NCBI GenBank assembly: GCA_021604565.1
Contig: BQJF01000038.1
Location: forward strand, 1-39,457
Direction: 5' to 3'
Length of the DNA: 39,457 bases
Source: Minwuia thermotolerans
GTDB lineage: Bacteria; Pseudomonadota; Alphaproteobacteria; Minwuiales; Minwuiaceae
Position numbers and translations under genes: made by a program. The notes below the pieces were generated by a model, which searched no databases, was not told where the DNA came from, and worked only from the letters and a program-made list of their open reading frames with translations. This document shows, piece after piece, positions 26,259 to 33,795 of the stretch; the first letter of the stretch is position 1; each line of letters opens with the position of its first letter.

Positions 26259-26652
26259 GCGTCAGTTCCTCGACACCAACGTGATTCTCTACGTCCTGTC
26301 GGAGGATGCGGCCAAGGCCGGGTGTGCGGAGCAGCTTCTGGCGGGGAGATGCGTTGTCAGCGTGCAGGTGCTCAATGAACTCGCCAACGTGATGCTGCGG
26401 AAACTGAAGCTCGACTGGGCAGCGGTGGGCGAGATCCTCGCGACGGTTCGCGGGTTGAGTGAAGTGGTGCCGGTGACTGTCGAAGCGCATCTTGCCGGTC
26501 TGCGGATCGGGGCGCGGTACGGATACTCGGTCTACGACAGCATGATCATCGCTGCGGCCACGGACGCCGGGTGTGATGTGATCTGGAGCGAGGACATGCA
26601 GTCTGGACAACGCATCGGGACCGTGACGCTCCGGAACCCGTTTCAGCGCTGA
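26248..26652 (+). CDS. vapC: PIN-domain ribonuclease toxin (VapC-type)
   Basis: With the ATG at 26248 the protein has 134 residues and a PIN domain with the acidic active site Asp9 (FLDTNVILY), Glu44 (VLNELANVM), Asp97 (YSVYDSMIIAAA) and Asp116 (IWSEDM). VapC toxins cleave tRNA or rRNA when freed from VapB. The start overlaps the antitoxin gene by 11 nt; an ATG at 26239 in the same frame is an alternative. Its stop runs 10 bp into the end of convergent phnN. All catalytic acids are present, so it should be active. Confidence 0.88.
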   Translation: MSAERQFLDTNVILYVLSEDAAKAGCAEQLLAGRCVVSVQVLNELANVMLRKLKLDWAAVGEILATVRGLSEVVPVTVEAHLAGLRIGARYGYSVYDSMIIAAATDAGCDVIWSEDMQSGQRIGTVTLRNPFQR

Positions 26653-27221
26653 AGCGCATCCTCGACCACGCGACAGAGCTGCGCCGTCGCGACCTCCGGC
26701 GGGCCGGAGTTGTCCAGATGCAGGACGTCGTTGCCGGTGACCTTCAGGTTGCGGGCGCGCTGCAGGCGGCCCTCGATCTCCTCGGCGGTTTCCCGTCCAC
26801 GGGCGGCGAGACGACGCGCCAGCTCGGCCTCCGCGACGGTCACGGCAACCACGATCACGCGGGCGAAGGCGGCGCGGATCGCAGGCAGTGCCTGGCGGGA
26901 GCCATTGGCGACGGCCAGACCGCCGGTGGCCAGATGGTCGGCCACGTCCGCTGGCAGGCCGTACTTCAGACCGTTGGCGTCCCAGGTAACGGAGAAGGCG
27001 CCCGTCTGTTGCGCGGCCTCGAAGTCGGCCACGGTCATGCTCGCGTGCGCCTCTGCGTTCGGGTCAGCCTTCCGGGTCACGGTGCGCTGCACGAAGCGGA
27101 CACGGGCATCGTCGGCGAAGCGGTGCCGAAGCCCGTCGATCAGCGTGTCCTTGCCCGCGCCGCTCGGCCCGACAATGACCAGCAACGCGCCGCCCGTTTT
27201 GCCTCCATCCAGTTCAGACAA
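26643..27221 (-). CDS. phnN: Ribose 1,5-bisphosphate phosphokinase PhnN
   Basis: The 192-residue protein is a guanylate-kinase-like P-loop enzyme with VGPSGAGKDTLIDG at residues 17-30; PhnN turns ribose 1,5-bisphosphate into PRPP, the last step of the C-P lyase pathway. The best start is a TTG at 27221, with AGGGGGAA about 7 nt upstream and overlap with the phnM stop; no ATG gives a sensible start nearer. Its stop overlaps the vapC stop by 10 bp from the other strand. It is the last gene of the minus-strand phn operon. Confidence 0.92.
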   Translation of the reverse strand: MSELDGGKTGGALLVIVGPSGAGKDTLIDGLRHRFADDARVRFVQRTVTRKADPNAEAHASMTVADFEAAQQTGAFSVTWDANGLKYGLPADVADHLATGGLAVANGSRQALPAIRAAFARVIVVAVTVAEAELARRLAARGRETAEEIEGRLQRARNLKVTGNDVLHLDNSGPPEVATAQLCRVVEDALQR

Positions 27222-28356
27222 CCCGTTCCCCCTGACGCCAGACCGTGCGCACCACGGGTACGCCATCCTGGACGCGGACGCGAGCCAGCTCGGCGCGCTT
27301 TCCGACTGCGATCACACCCCGGTCGTCCAGTCCCACCGAACGCGCGGGCTGATGTGTCGCCATGCCGACGGCCTGCGGCAGGGAAATGCCTTCGACAGTC
27401 CCGGCAAGCTGGAATGTCGCCTGGATCAGGCTGAAGGGAATGTAGTCCGACGACAGGATATCGAGCAGTCCCAGTTCCGCCAGGTGCTGCGCCGCGATAT
27501 TGCCGGAATGGGAACCGCCCCGGACCACGTTGGGCGCGCCCATCAGGACCGCCATGCCGCGTTCATGGGACGATCTGGCGGCGGCCTCCGTCGTCGGGAA
27601 CTCGGCGACGCGGACACCATTGTCCTCCGCCTCGTCGACGTGATCATGGGTGGCGTCATCATGGCTGGCCAGCACGATACCGCGCTGCCGTGCGATCTCT
27701 GCGATGGCGCAGCGATTGCGGTCGGAATTCTGCCGGGACTGGTCCACGCGCATGTCGCAGAACGCCGCGAAAGCATCGTCGGTCATCTTCAGCTTGCCCT
27801 GATAGTAAACCTTGTAGGCATCCAGGTTGGCGAACTGGCGCTGTCCGGGGGCGTGATCCATCAGGGAGGCGAGGCGCACCCCCTGCTTGCCGCCCAGCCG
27901 CTCGAAGGCTTCCAGGCAGTCGGGAGAAGACACCTCGCACCGCAGGTGCAGGAAATGGTCGGCGCGCAGTCGGCCAGTTGCCATGCCGCTCTGTATGGCC
28001 TCCGCCAGCACCACCATGTCGTCGGTCACCAGATCATGGTCCCCGTCCGTATTGCCGACCCGCAGCGCATCGAAGACCGTGGTGATGGCAGAGCTGGCGA
28101 TCTGCGCATCATGCGCCTGCACGGCGGCGAAGGGGTTCCAGCGCACCTTGGGACGCGGCGCGTAGTGGCCCTCCAGATGGTCGGTATGCAGTTCCACCAG
28201 GCCGGGCAGCAGATAGTCACCGGCGATGTCGTCTCCCGGTGCTTCCGATGCACCGCCGACGTCGGCAATCAGGCCGTCGCGCAGCAGCACGCTGCCGGTC
28301 ACGACCTCGTCTTCCAGCACCAGTCGGGCATTCTTCAGCAGTGTCTCTTGGCTCAT
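27214..28356 (-). CDS. phnM: RPnTP diphosphohydrolase PhnM
   Basis: The 380-residue amidohydrolase-family protein has metal ligands in LVELHTDHLEGHYAPRPK (residues 53-70) and further His/Asp residues in LASHDDATHDHVDEA, the PhnM pattern. PhnM removes pyrophosphate from alpha-D-ribose 1-methylphosphonate 5-triphosphate to give the monophosphate substrate of PhnJ. It starts 1 nt after the DUF1045 gene stop and overlaps phnN at the other end, so three pathway genes are coupled. Confidence 0.96.
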   Translation of the reverse strand: MSQETLLKNARLVLEDEVVTGSVLLRDGLIADVGGASEAPGDDIAGDYLLPGLVELHTDHLEGHYAPRPKVRWNPFAAVQAHDAQIASSAITTVFDALRVGNTDGDHDLVTDDMVVLAEAIQSGMATGRLRADHFLHLRCEVSSPDCLEAFERLGGKQGVRLASLMDHAPGQRQFANLDAYKVYYQGKLKMTDDAFAAFCDMRVDQSRQNSDRNRCAIAEIARQRGIVLASHDDATHDHVDEAEDNGVRVAEFPTTEAAARSSHERGMAVLMGAPNVVRGGSHSGNIAAQHLAELGLLDILSSDYIPFSLIQATFQLAGTVEGISLPQAVGMATHQPARSVGLDDRGVIAVGKRAELARVRVQDGVPVVRTVWRQGERVV

Positions 28357-28357
28357 T

Positions 28358-29065
28358 TCAGGCAGTCATCCGTTCATTCAGCAGATGGAGCGGGGCATGT
28401 TCGTGGACACGGAACGGCGCACCCGGCTCCGCCTCCCGCATCAGTGACAGGCTGCCGAGGTTCATCGGCAGATCGATCACGGGCGCAAACCATTCCTGCA
28501 ACGCGTGCTCGACGGTCGCACGGTCTGACTCAGGCACCGGTCCGGTCAGGGTCATGTGAAAGCGGAAGGTGTCAAGCACGTGCGGATAGCCCCAGCGATG
28601 CAGGTTGCGCAGTTGTGCGATGGTCAGGGAACCGGGTTGACGGCGGGCAATATCCGCTTCGCTCAAGGGGGCACGAAACCGCTCGAACGCCATCACGGTC
28701 TTGCAGGCCAGCGCGTCGATCTCCAGCGAGGGACGGGCCGGGACCAGCGCAAAGAAGCGCCCGATGCGGGCGATCTTCATGCGCGGCACGATGAAGGCGG
28801 TTTCGTCGCGACAGAAGTCGAGAAAGGCCTGTACCAGTTCCCCTTCGCCACGCCCCCGCGCCAGCCGGAACGGCGCCTTCATGGTTGCGTGAAACCCGTA
28901 GCGCCGGGCGGACGCGGTGTGGAAGGCGACGTCTGCCGAGCTCAGTTTTCCGACCGCCGGATTGTCGCTGACGGTGCCGGTGAAGACATCGCGGCCAAGC
29001 CACCGGGTTGCGATCCGGCCCAGCGGATCCCCGGGCGGTGGCACGAAGTAGATGGCATGTCGCAT
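28358..29065 (-). CDS. DUF1045 2H-phosphoesterase of phosphonate metabolism
   Basis: The 235-residue protein is of the DUF1045 family found in phn operons. Two HxT motifs mark the 2H phosphoesterase fold: His59-Ala-Thr61 in GFHATMKAPF and His170-Met-Thr172 in FRFHMTLTGPV. 2H enzymes open cyclic phosphodiesters. No phnP is in this window, so this protein may hydrolyse 5-phosphoribosyl 1,2-cyclic phosphate between PhnJ and PhnN; this is inference. AAGGGAG lies 8 nt upstream. It sits between phnL and phnM, after a 72-bp gap in which I see no clear promoter. Confidence 0.88.
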   Translation of the reverse strand: MRHAIYFVPPPGDPLGRIATRWLGRDVFTGTVSDNPAVGKLSSADVAFHTASARRYGFHATMKAPFRLARGRGEGELVQAFLDFCRDETAFIVPRMKIARIGRFFALVPARPSLEIDALACKTVMAFERFRAPLSEADIARRQPGSLTIAQLRNLHRWGYPHVLDTFRFHMTLTGPVPESDRATVEHALQEWFAPVIDLPMNLGSLSLMREAEPGAPFRVHEHAPLHLLNERMTA

Positions 29066-29137
29066 CGCTGGACTCCCTTGTCGGTCAGGTCGATTCGCGC
29101 ATGGGATACCTGATCCTCGTGACAGCTTCGCGACCGG

Positions 29138-29845
29138 TCATGCCGCCACCGCTGCGGTCGCGAACCGGCTGACATCAATGATGCGGTCGGCCACGGCATC
29201 ACGGACATCCGCATCATGGAAGATACCCAGCAGCGCGGTGCCGTTCGCCTTCTTCTCCGCGATCATGTCGATCACCACCTGGCGATTGCGGGCGTCGAGC
29301 GATGCCGTCGGCTCGTCCAGCAGCAGGACAGGCAGATCGGGCAGGAATCCGCGCGCGATGTTGACGCGTTGCTGCTCCCCGCCGGAGAAGGTCGCAGGCG
29401 GCAGGGACCAGAGCCGTTCCGGCAGGTTGAGGCGCGCGAACAGCTCCGCCGCGCGCTTACGCGCTGCCCCGGCGGCGACACCGGCCCGCACCAGCGGTTC
29501 CGCCGCCACGTCGATGGCCGCAACCCTGGGTATGGCGCGCAGGAACTGGCTGACATAGCCCAGCGTCTGTTGCCTGACCTGCATCACCAGTCGTGCGTCC
29601 GCGACGGCCATATCGACCTGGCCACCGGAATGGCCAATCAGGATCTGCCCGGCACCAACGCCGTAATTGCCATAGACCATCTTCAGGATGGAACTCTTGC
29701 CCGCACCGGACTGTCCGCCCAGAACGACGCATTCGCCGCCCTCGACGCCGAAGCTGACGCCGCCAACGACCGGCAGGATCACGCCATCGCGGAGATGCAG
29801 GGTGAAGGACTTGCTGACGCCGGTCAGCAGAAGGCGCTGTGTCAT
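29138..29845 (-). CDS. phnL: C-P lyase ATP-binding protein PhnL
   Basis: The 235-residue ABC-type ATPase has Walker A GGQSGAGKSS, signature FSGGEQQRVNIARG and Walker B VLLLDEPTASLD. With PhnG, H and I it supports the nucleophilic transfer of phosphonate to ATP. It has no membrane partner, and it works with PhnK as a soluble component of the lyase complex, not as an uptake ATPase. It begins 3 nt after phnK. A 72-bp gap separates it from the DUF1045 gene. Confidence 0.94.
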   Translation of the reverse strand: MTQRLLLTGVSKSFTLHLRDGVILPVVGGVSFGVEGGECVVLGGQSGAGKSSILKMVYGNYGVGAGQILIGHSGGQVDMAVADARLVMQVRQQTLGYVSQFLRAIPRVAAIDVAAEPLVRAGVAAGAARKRAAELFARLNLPERLWSLPPATFSGGEQQRVNIARGFLPDLPVLLLDEPTASLDARNRQVVIDMIAEKKANGTALLGIFHDADVRDAVADRIIDVSRFATAAVAA

Positions 29846-29848
29846 GGC

Positions 29849-30637
29849 TCAGACCTGCAGGATGGAGGAAACGAGAAGCTGGGTGTATGGCGCCTGGGGA
29901 TCGTCCAGCACCCGGTCGGTCAGGCCGGTCTCGATCACCTGCCCGTCCTTCATGACCATCATCCGCTGCGACAGCAGGCGCGCCACGGCGAGGTCATGGG
30001 TGACGACGATGGCGGACAGGCCCAGGTCGTCGACCAGTCCCCGCAGCAGGTCCAGCAGCCGCGCCTGAACCGAGACGTCCAGGCCCCCGGTCGGCTCATC
30101 CATGAAGACCAGACGTGGCCCGGTGACGAGGTTGCGCGCGATCTGCAGGCGCTGCCGCATACCGCCGGAGAAGGTGCCGGGGCGGTCGTCGATGCGGTCA
30201 TGACCGATCTCCACCCGTCCCAGCCAGTCGTCGGCAGTTTCGCGAATCCGGCCATAGTGACGCTGGCCAACCGCCATCAGCCGCTCCCCCACGTTGGCCC
30301 CGGCGGAGACATTCATGCGCAGCCCGTCGGCAGGGTTCTGATGCACGAAGCCCCAGTCGGTGCGCATCAGGAACCGCCGCTCCGCCTCCGACATGGCGTT
30401 GAGGTCTTGAAGCCTTCTGTCCCGCATGCGGTAGCTGATGGTGCCTGCGCTGCATTGCTGCCGCCCCGAGACGCAGTTCAGCAGGGTGGTCTTGCCGGAC
30501 CCGGATTCACCGACGACCGCCAGCACTTCCCCCGGATAGAGGTCGAAGCTGACATCGCGGCAGCCGATGCGGTCGCCGTACATGTGCGTCAGGTTGACAA
30601 CACGCATCAGCGGCGGATCATTGTCCTGCATGCTCAT
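29849..30637 (-). CDS. phnK: C-P lyase ATP-binding protein PhnK
   Basis: The 262-residue ABC-type ATPase has Walker A VVGESGSGKTTLLN (residues 41-54), signature FSGGMRQRLQIARN and Walker B LVFMDEPTGGLD, and resembles oligopeptide-importer ATPases as PhnK does. PhnK docks on the PhnGHIJ core. The start at 30637 is set by the ATGA overlap with phnJ; a longer frame upstream would lie inside phnJ. A second Met at residue 3 is possible. Confidence 0.95.
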   Translation of the reverse strand: MSMQDNDPPLMRVVNLTHMYGDRIGCRDVSFDLYPGEVLAVVGESGSGKTTLLNCVSGRQQCSAGTISYRMRDRRLQDLNAMSEAERRFLMRTDWGFVHQNPADGLRMNVSAGANVGERLMAVGQRHYGRIRETADDWLGRVEIGHDRIDDRPGTFSGGMRQRLQIARNLVTGPRLVFMDEPTGGLDVSVQARLLDLLRGLVDDLGLSAIVVTHDLAVARLLSQRMMVMKDGQVIETGLTDRVLDDPQAPYTQLLVSSILQV

Positions 30638-31518
30638 GCCTCCTGCTCCCCCGCATGTCCCTCTGCCTGGCGCGTGTTGCAATGGTCGGTGTCGGAGCAG
30701 ACGAACATCCGCCCGCCCCGGTCGTCGGTGATGACCTCGTCCAGGAACACGTCGTCGGCACCACACAGCGCGCAGGGCCGCTCGAAAGCCTGCACCTCGA
30801 AGGGGTGATCCTCGAAGTCCAGGCTGACGACTTCCGTCCACGGCGGGATGGCATAGATGCGCATTTCCCTACCCGCGCCGAACAGCTGCAGCGCCGGATT
30901 GCGGTGCATCTTCGGATTGTCGAACTTCGGCGTGGGGGAGGGGTCGGTGACATAGCGCCCCTCCACCTTCACCGGGTAGGCATAGGTGGTGGCGATGTGG
31001 CCGTGGCGGGCAATGTCCTCGTACAGCTTCACATGCATGACGCCATATTCCTCCAGCGCGTGCATGGTCCGGGTCTCGGTCTCGCGCGGTTCCAGGAACC
31101 GGAGCGGCTCAGGGATAGGCACCTGAAACACCAGGATCTGCCCCGCGGTCAGAGGTGTCTCCGGGATGCGGTGGCGGGTCTGGATGATGCTGGCGTCTGC
31201 AGTCAGCGTCGTGGTCTCCACGCCGGTCGTGCGCTCGAAGAACTTGCGGATGGAAATGGCGTTGGTAGTGTCGTCGGCGCCCTGGTCGATGACCTTCAGC
31301 CGGTCGTCGGGGCCGATGATCGCGGCAGTGACCTGCACGCCACCGGTGCCCCAGCCATAGGGCATCGGCATCTCCCGACTGGCGAAGGGCACCTGATAGC
31401 CCGGCACGGCAATGCTTTTGAGTATCGCGCGGCGGATCATGCGTTTCGTCTGCTCGTCCAGATAGGCGAAATTGTAGGTCGCGATGACCTGTTCACGCCC
31501 GGCGTCGAGGCTGTTCAT
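30634..31518 (-). CDS. phnJ: Alpha-D-ribose 1-methylphosphonate 5-phosphate C-P lyase PhnJ
   Basis: The 294-residue radical-SAM enzyme breaks the C-P bond. It has four cysteines in the PhnJ pattern Cys249-x2-Cys252-x21-Cys274-x5-Cys280; the first three would hold the 4Fe-4S cluster and Cys280 matches the catalytic thiyl Cys272 of E. coli. Gly40 in AVPGYQVPFASREM matches the E. coli radical glycine Gly32. All key residues are present, so it should be active. It overlaps phnI and phnK by ATGA at both ends. Confidence 0.97.
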   Translation of the reverse strand: MNSLDAGREQVIATYNFAYLDEQTKRMIRRAILKSIAVPGYQVPFASREMPMPYGWGTGGVQVTAAIIGPDDRLKVIDQGADDTTNAISIRKFFERTTGVETTTLTADASIIQTRHRIPETPLTAGQILVFQVPIPEPLRFLEPRETETRTMHALEEYGVMHVKLYEDIARHGHIATTYAYPVKVEGRYVTDPSPTPKFDNPKMHRNPALQLFGAGREMRIYAIPPWTEVVSLDFEDHPFEVQAFERPCALCGADDVFLDEVITDDRGGRMFVCSDTDHCNTRQAEGHAGEQEA

Positions 31519-32612
31519 TCCGCCGCCTCCTGATGTGTTTCACCGCGTGCTTCCACCTCTGCCCGCATCTGCCGGACCAGGTTCAGTTCCGACTGGAAAT
31601 CGACGTAATGGGGCAGTTTCAGATGCTCCACGAAACCGGTTGCCTGCACGTTGTCGGAATGGGCGATGACGAACTCCTCGTCCTGCGCCGGGGCGGTCAG
31701 GTCCTCCCCCAGTTCCGTGGCACGCAGCGCCCGGTCGACCAGTGCCATGGCCATGGACTTGCGCTCTGCCTGACCGAAGACCAGCCCGTAGCCGCAGGTG
31801 AACTGCGGCGGTGCCTTGGCCGAGCCCTGGAACTGGTTGACCATCTGGCACTCGGTGACCTGGATGCGGCCCAGCGGGGCGGCGAAATCCAGTTCCGGCA
31901 CCGCGATCTCCAGTTCCACCTCACCGATGCGGATCTCCCCGGCGAAGGGGTGGCTGCGGGCATAGCCGCGCTGGGTGGAATAGCCCATCGACAGCAGGAA
32001 GCCCTCGTCGCCGCGCGCCAGCGCCTGCAGCCGCGCGTCCCGGTCCATGGGATAGCTCATCGGGTTGCGGGCGATGTCGTCGGGCACGGGCTTGTCCGCC
32101 GGGTCGGGCGCGGGCTCCAGCAGTCCCTCCTGCCCCAGGAAGTCGGAAACGCGCATCATCGGGGCGGCATCCGGTTCGCGCACCTCTGGTGTTTCAGGGG
32201 CTGCGCCGCCCGCCAGCGCCGGGTCGAGCAGACGATGGGTATAGTCGAACGTCGGCCCCAGAAGCTGTCCCCCCGGCAGGTCCTTGAAACAGGCGGAAAT
32301 GCGCCGTTCCACCTGCATCCGGCCCGTATCGACCGGCTGCGTGTAGCCGAAGCGGGGCAGGGTGGTGCGATAGGCGCGGGCGAGGAAGATCGCCTCGATC
32401 AGATCCCCGCGCGCCTGCTTGATGGCCAGCGCCGCCAGTTCGCGGTCGTACAGCGCGCCCTCGCTCATCACCCGGTCCACGGCCAGCGAAAGCTGCTCCA
32501 TGATCTGGTCCAGACCCAGGTCGGCGACATCCCGATTGCCCCTGCGGCGGTCGGCCAGCAGCCTGTGGGCATTGTCGATGGCGGCCTCGCCACCCTTCAC
32601 GGCAACATACAT
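31515..32612 (-). CDS. phnI: C-P lyase core subunit PhnI
   Basis: The 365-residue protein has PhnI features such as MYVAVKGGEAAIDNAHRLL at the start and the C-terminal half with LLSMGYSTQRGYARSHPFAGE and MVNQFQGSAKAPPQFTCGYG. PhnI binds nucleotide and, with PhnG, PhnH and PhnL, joins the phosphonate to the ribose of ATP while releasing adenine. It starts 3 nt after phnH and its stop overlaps phnJ as ATGA. Length matches the family. Confidence 0.96.
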   Translation of the reverse strand: MYVAVKGGEAAIDNAHRLLADRRRGNRDVADLGLDQIMEQLSLAVDRVMSEGALYDRELAALAIKQARGDLIEAIFLARAYRTTLPRFGYTQPVDTGRMQVERRISACFKDLPGGQLLGPTFDYTHRLLDPALAGGAAPETPEVREPDAAPMMRVSDFLGQEGLLEPAPDPADKPVPDDIARNPMSYPMDRDARLQALARGDEGFLLSMGYSTQRGYARSHPFAGEIRIGEVELEIAVPELDFAAPLGRIQVTECQMVNQFQGSAKAPPQFTCGYGLVFGQAERKSMAMALVDRALRATELGEDLTAPAQDEEFVIAHSDNVQATGFVEHLKLPHYVDFQSELNLVRQMRAEVEARGETHQEAAE

Positions 32613-32615
32613 GGC

Positions 32616-33224
32616 TCAGTGCTCCCCGCTCTTGATCCGCGTTGAACGCGGCAGACAGGCGACAGCTTCCGGCCCGGCCAGGATCAGATCCACGCCACGT
32701 GGGAAGCGGGCGCGATTCTCGCTCCACTGGTCGATGAATGCCTCCGGCAAGGGTGCGAAGGCGAACCGGCGCGTGCTTTCGATTCCCGGTCCCGACAGCG
32801 ACAGCGGCTGGTCTGCATCGAAGGCATCCACGGCCAGCACCAGTGTGGTGGAGCGATCCGGATAGGTGTCGGTGCCCTGTGCGAAGCGATCCAGTGCCGG
32901 CATCGACGATGGATCGCTGACGAAAGCGAACATGGCCGCGCCACTGTCTGCCGTTACCGGCGCGCCGGTATGAAACGCCAGCCACTTCACGACCTGCGGG
33001 TCGTTCGCCAGCGCCACGTCCAGCCAGATCGGCGTGTCGGCATCGCAGAGCGTGGTGGCAATCGCGGCCATGGTCCGGCTCAGCCCGCTTGGCGGTGTGG
33101 GGCAGTCCGCGACGGCCTGGACCGTCCCCGGTTCCGCCATGGCCTGCATGATGGCGCGGAAGGCCGACTGACCGGCAAGCACCGGATCGGCGAGACCGCC
33201 GGAGAGGAAATCCGTTTCAGCCAT
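32616..33224 (-). CDS. phnH: C-P lyase subunit PhnH
   Basis: The 202-residue protein resembles PhnH, which dimerises and joins the PhnGHIJ core; the N-terminal GLADPVLAGQSAFRAIMQAM and LSGPGIESTRR segments are typical. It has no obvious catalytic motif, as expected. It shares one base with the phnG stop (TGATG) and lies 3 nt before phnI. Confidence 0.94.
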   Translation of the reverse strand: MAETDFLSGGLADPVLAGQSAFRAIMQAMAEPGTVQAVADCPTPPSGLSRTMAAIATTLCDADTPIWLDVALANDPQVVKWLAFHTGAPVTADSGAAMFAFVSDPSSMPALDRFAQGTDTYPDRSTTLVLAVDAFDADQPLSLSGPGIESTRRFAFAPLPEAFIDQWSENRARFPRGVDLILAGPEAVACLPRSTRIKSGEH

Positions 33225-33682
33225 CAGTCCTCTCCCCGGACCAGCGTGAAGAAATCCACCTTCGTTGCGGCGGTCTCCGCCTGCCGTTGCCGGTCCCGCG
33301 CGGCAAGTGTTTCACGCAGCGGTTCCACGAGCTGGCTGTCGATGGTCGCCGCCATCACCGTGTCATCGGCAAGCGCGTCGATGACGGCACAGAGGCGGGC
33401 TACCCCCTGGTCACGGCCAAGGCGGTAGGCATGACCGACTGCGCCATCCTGCAATCGGACACTGGCGCGCGTGACGGTCACATCGCCGAAGTTGAACGGA
33501 GCACCATCGCCGCTGATCCGGCCGCGCACGGTTGCCAGTCCGGTCTCCGGCCCACGCACCATCTCGAAGGCCGGGTCGATCCCGAGACCGCCCCAGAGTT
33601 CGCGCAACTGCCTGCCCTCCGCACGGGCCAGCACGGCCATGCGGTCGCGACGGGGCTGGTGGTCTGGTTCGGTAGTGCTCAC
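33224..33682 (-). CDS. phnG: C-P lyase subunit PhnG
   Basis: The 152-residue protein carries the PhnG pattern RMAVLARAEGRQL near the start and NFGDVTVTRASVRLQDGAVG-HAYRLGRD in the middle; PhnG is the small subunit that binds PhnI. I place the start at the GTG at 33682, where GGAG stands 7 nt upstream; the frame is open further up but lies in the regulatory region. It is the first gene of the phn operon, downstream of a Pho box and a PhnF-type palindrome. Confidence 0.93.
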   Translation of the reverse strand: MSTTEPDHQPRRDRMAVLARAEGRQLRELWGGLGIDPAFEMVRGPETGLATVRGRISGDGAPFNFGDVTVTRASVRLQDGAVGHAYRLGRDQGVARLCAVIDALADDTVMAATIDSQLVEPLRETLAARDRQRQAETAATKVDFFTLVRGED

Positions 33683-33710
33683 GGGTCTGCTCCGATGCCG
33701 GTCGTCAGAT

Positions 33711-33730
33711 TTGTCTATTTGTATAGACAA
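33711..33730. promoter_or_regulatory. Probable PhnF operator
   Basis: TTGTCTATTTGTATAGACAA is an 8-bp perfect inverted repeat with a 4-nt centre, matching the GntR/HutC-type sites (GT..TA..AC spacing) near phnF genes. It lies between the likely phnG start of transcription and the phnG start codon, so binding would block phnG-N transcription. Confidence 0.8.
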
Positions 33731-33748
33731 CTGTTGTTTCCCTGTCAT
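33731..33748 (+). promoter_or_regulatory. Degenerate Pho box toward phnF
   Basis: CTGTTGT-TTCC-CTGTCAT fits the Pho box layout (two 7-mers, 4-nt gap); the second unit is perfect and the first has two mismatches to CTGTCAT. TATAGT at 33754-33759 could be a -10, closer than usual. It starts directly after the PhnF palindrome. Confidence 0.5.
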
Positions 33749-33765
33749 CCGGTTATAGTGTCGGC

Positions 33766-33783
33766 GTGACAGCCATGTGACAG
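33766..33783 (-). promoter_or_regulatory. Pho box of the phnG-N operon
   Basis: The minus strand reads CTGTCACATGGCTGTCAC, two identical CTGTCAC units 11 bp apart, an exact match to the PhoB-binding consensus (CTGTCAY-N4-CTGTCAY). On the same strand TATAAC (33757 down to 33752) lies 8 nt downstream as a -10, and phnG begins about 70 bp further on. This predicts phosphate-starvation activation of the C-P lyase operon. Confidence 0.88.
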
Positions 33784-33795
33784 GGATCGCGCCAG

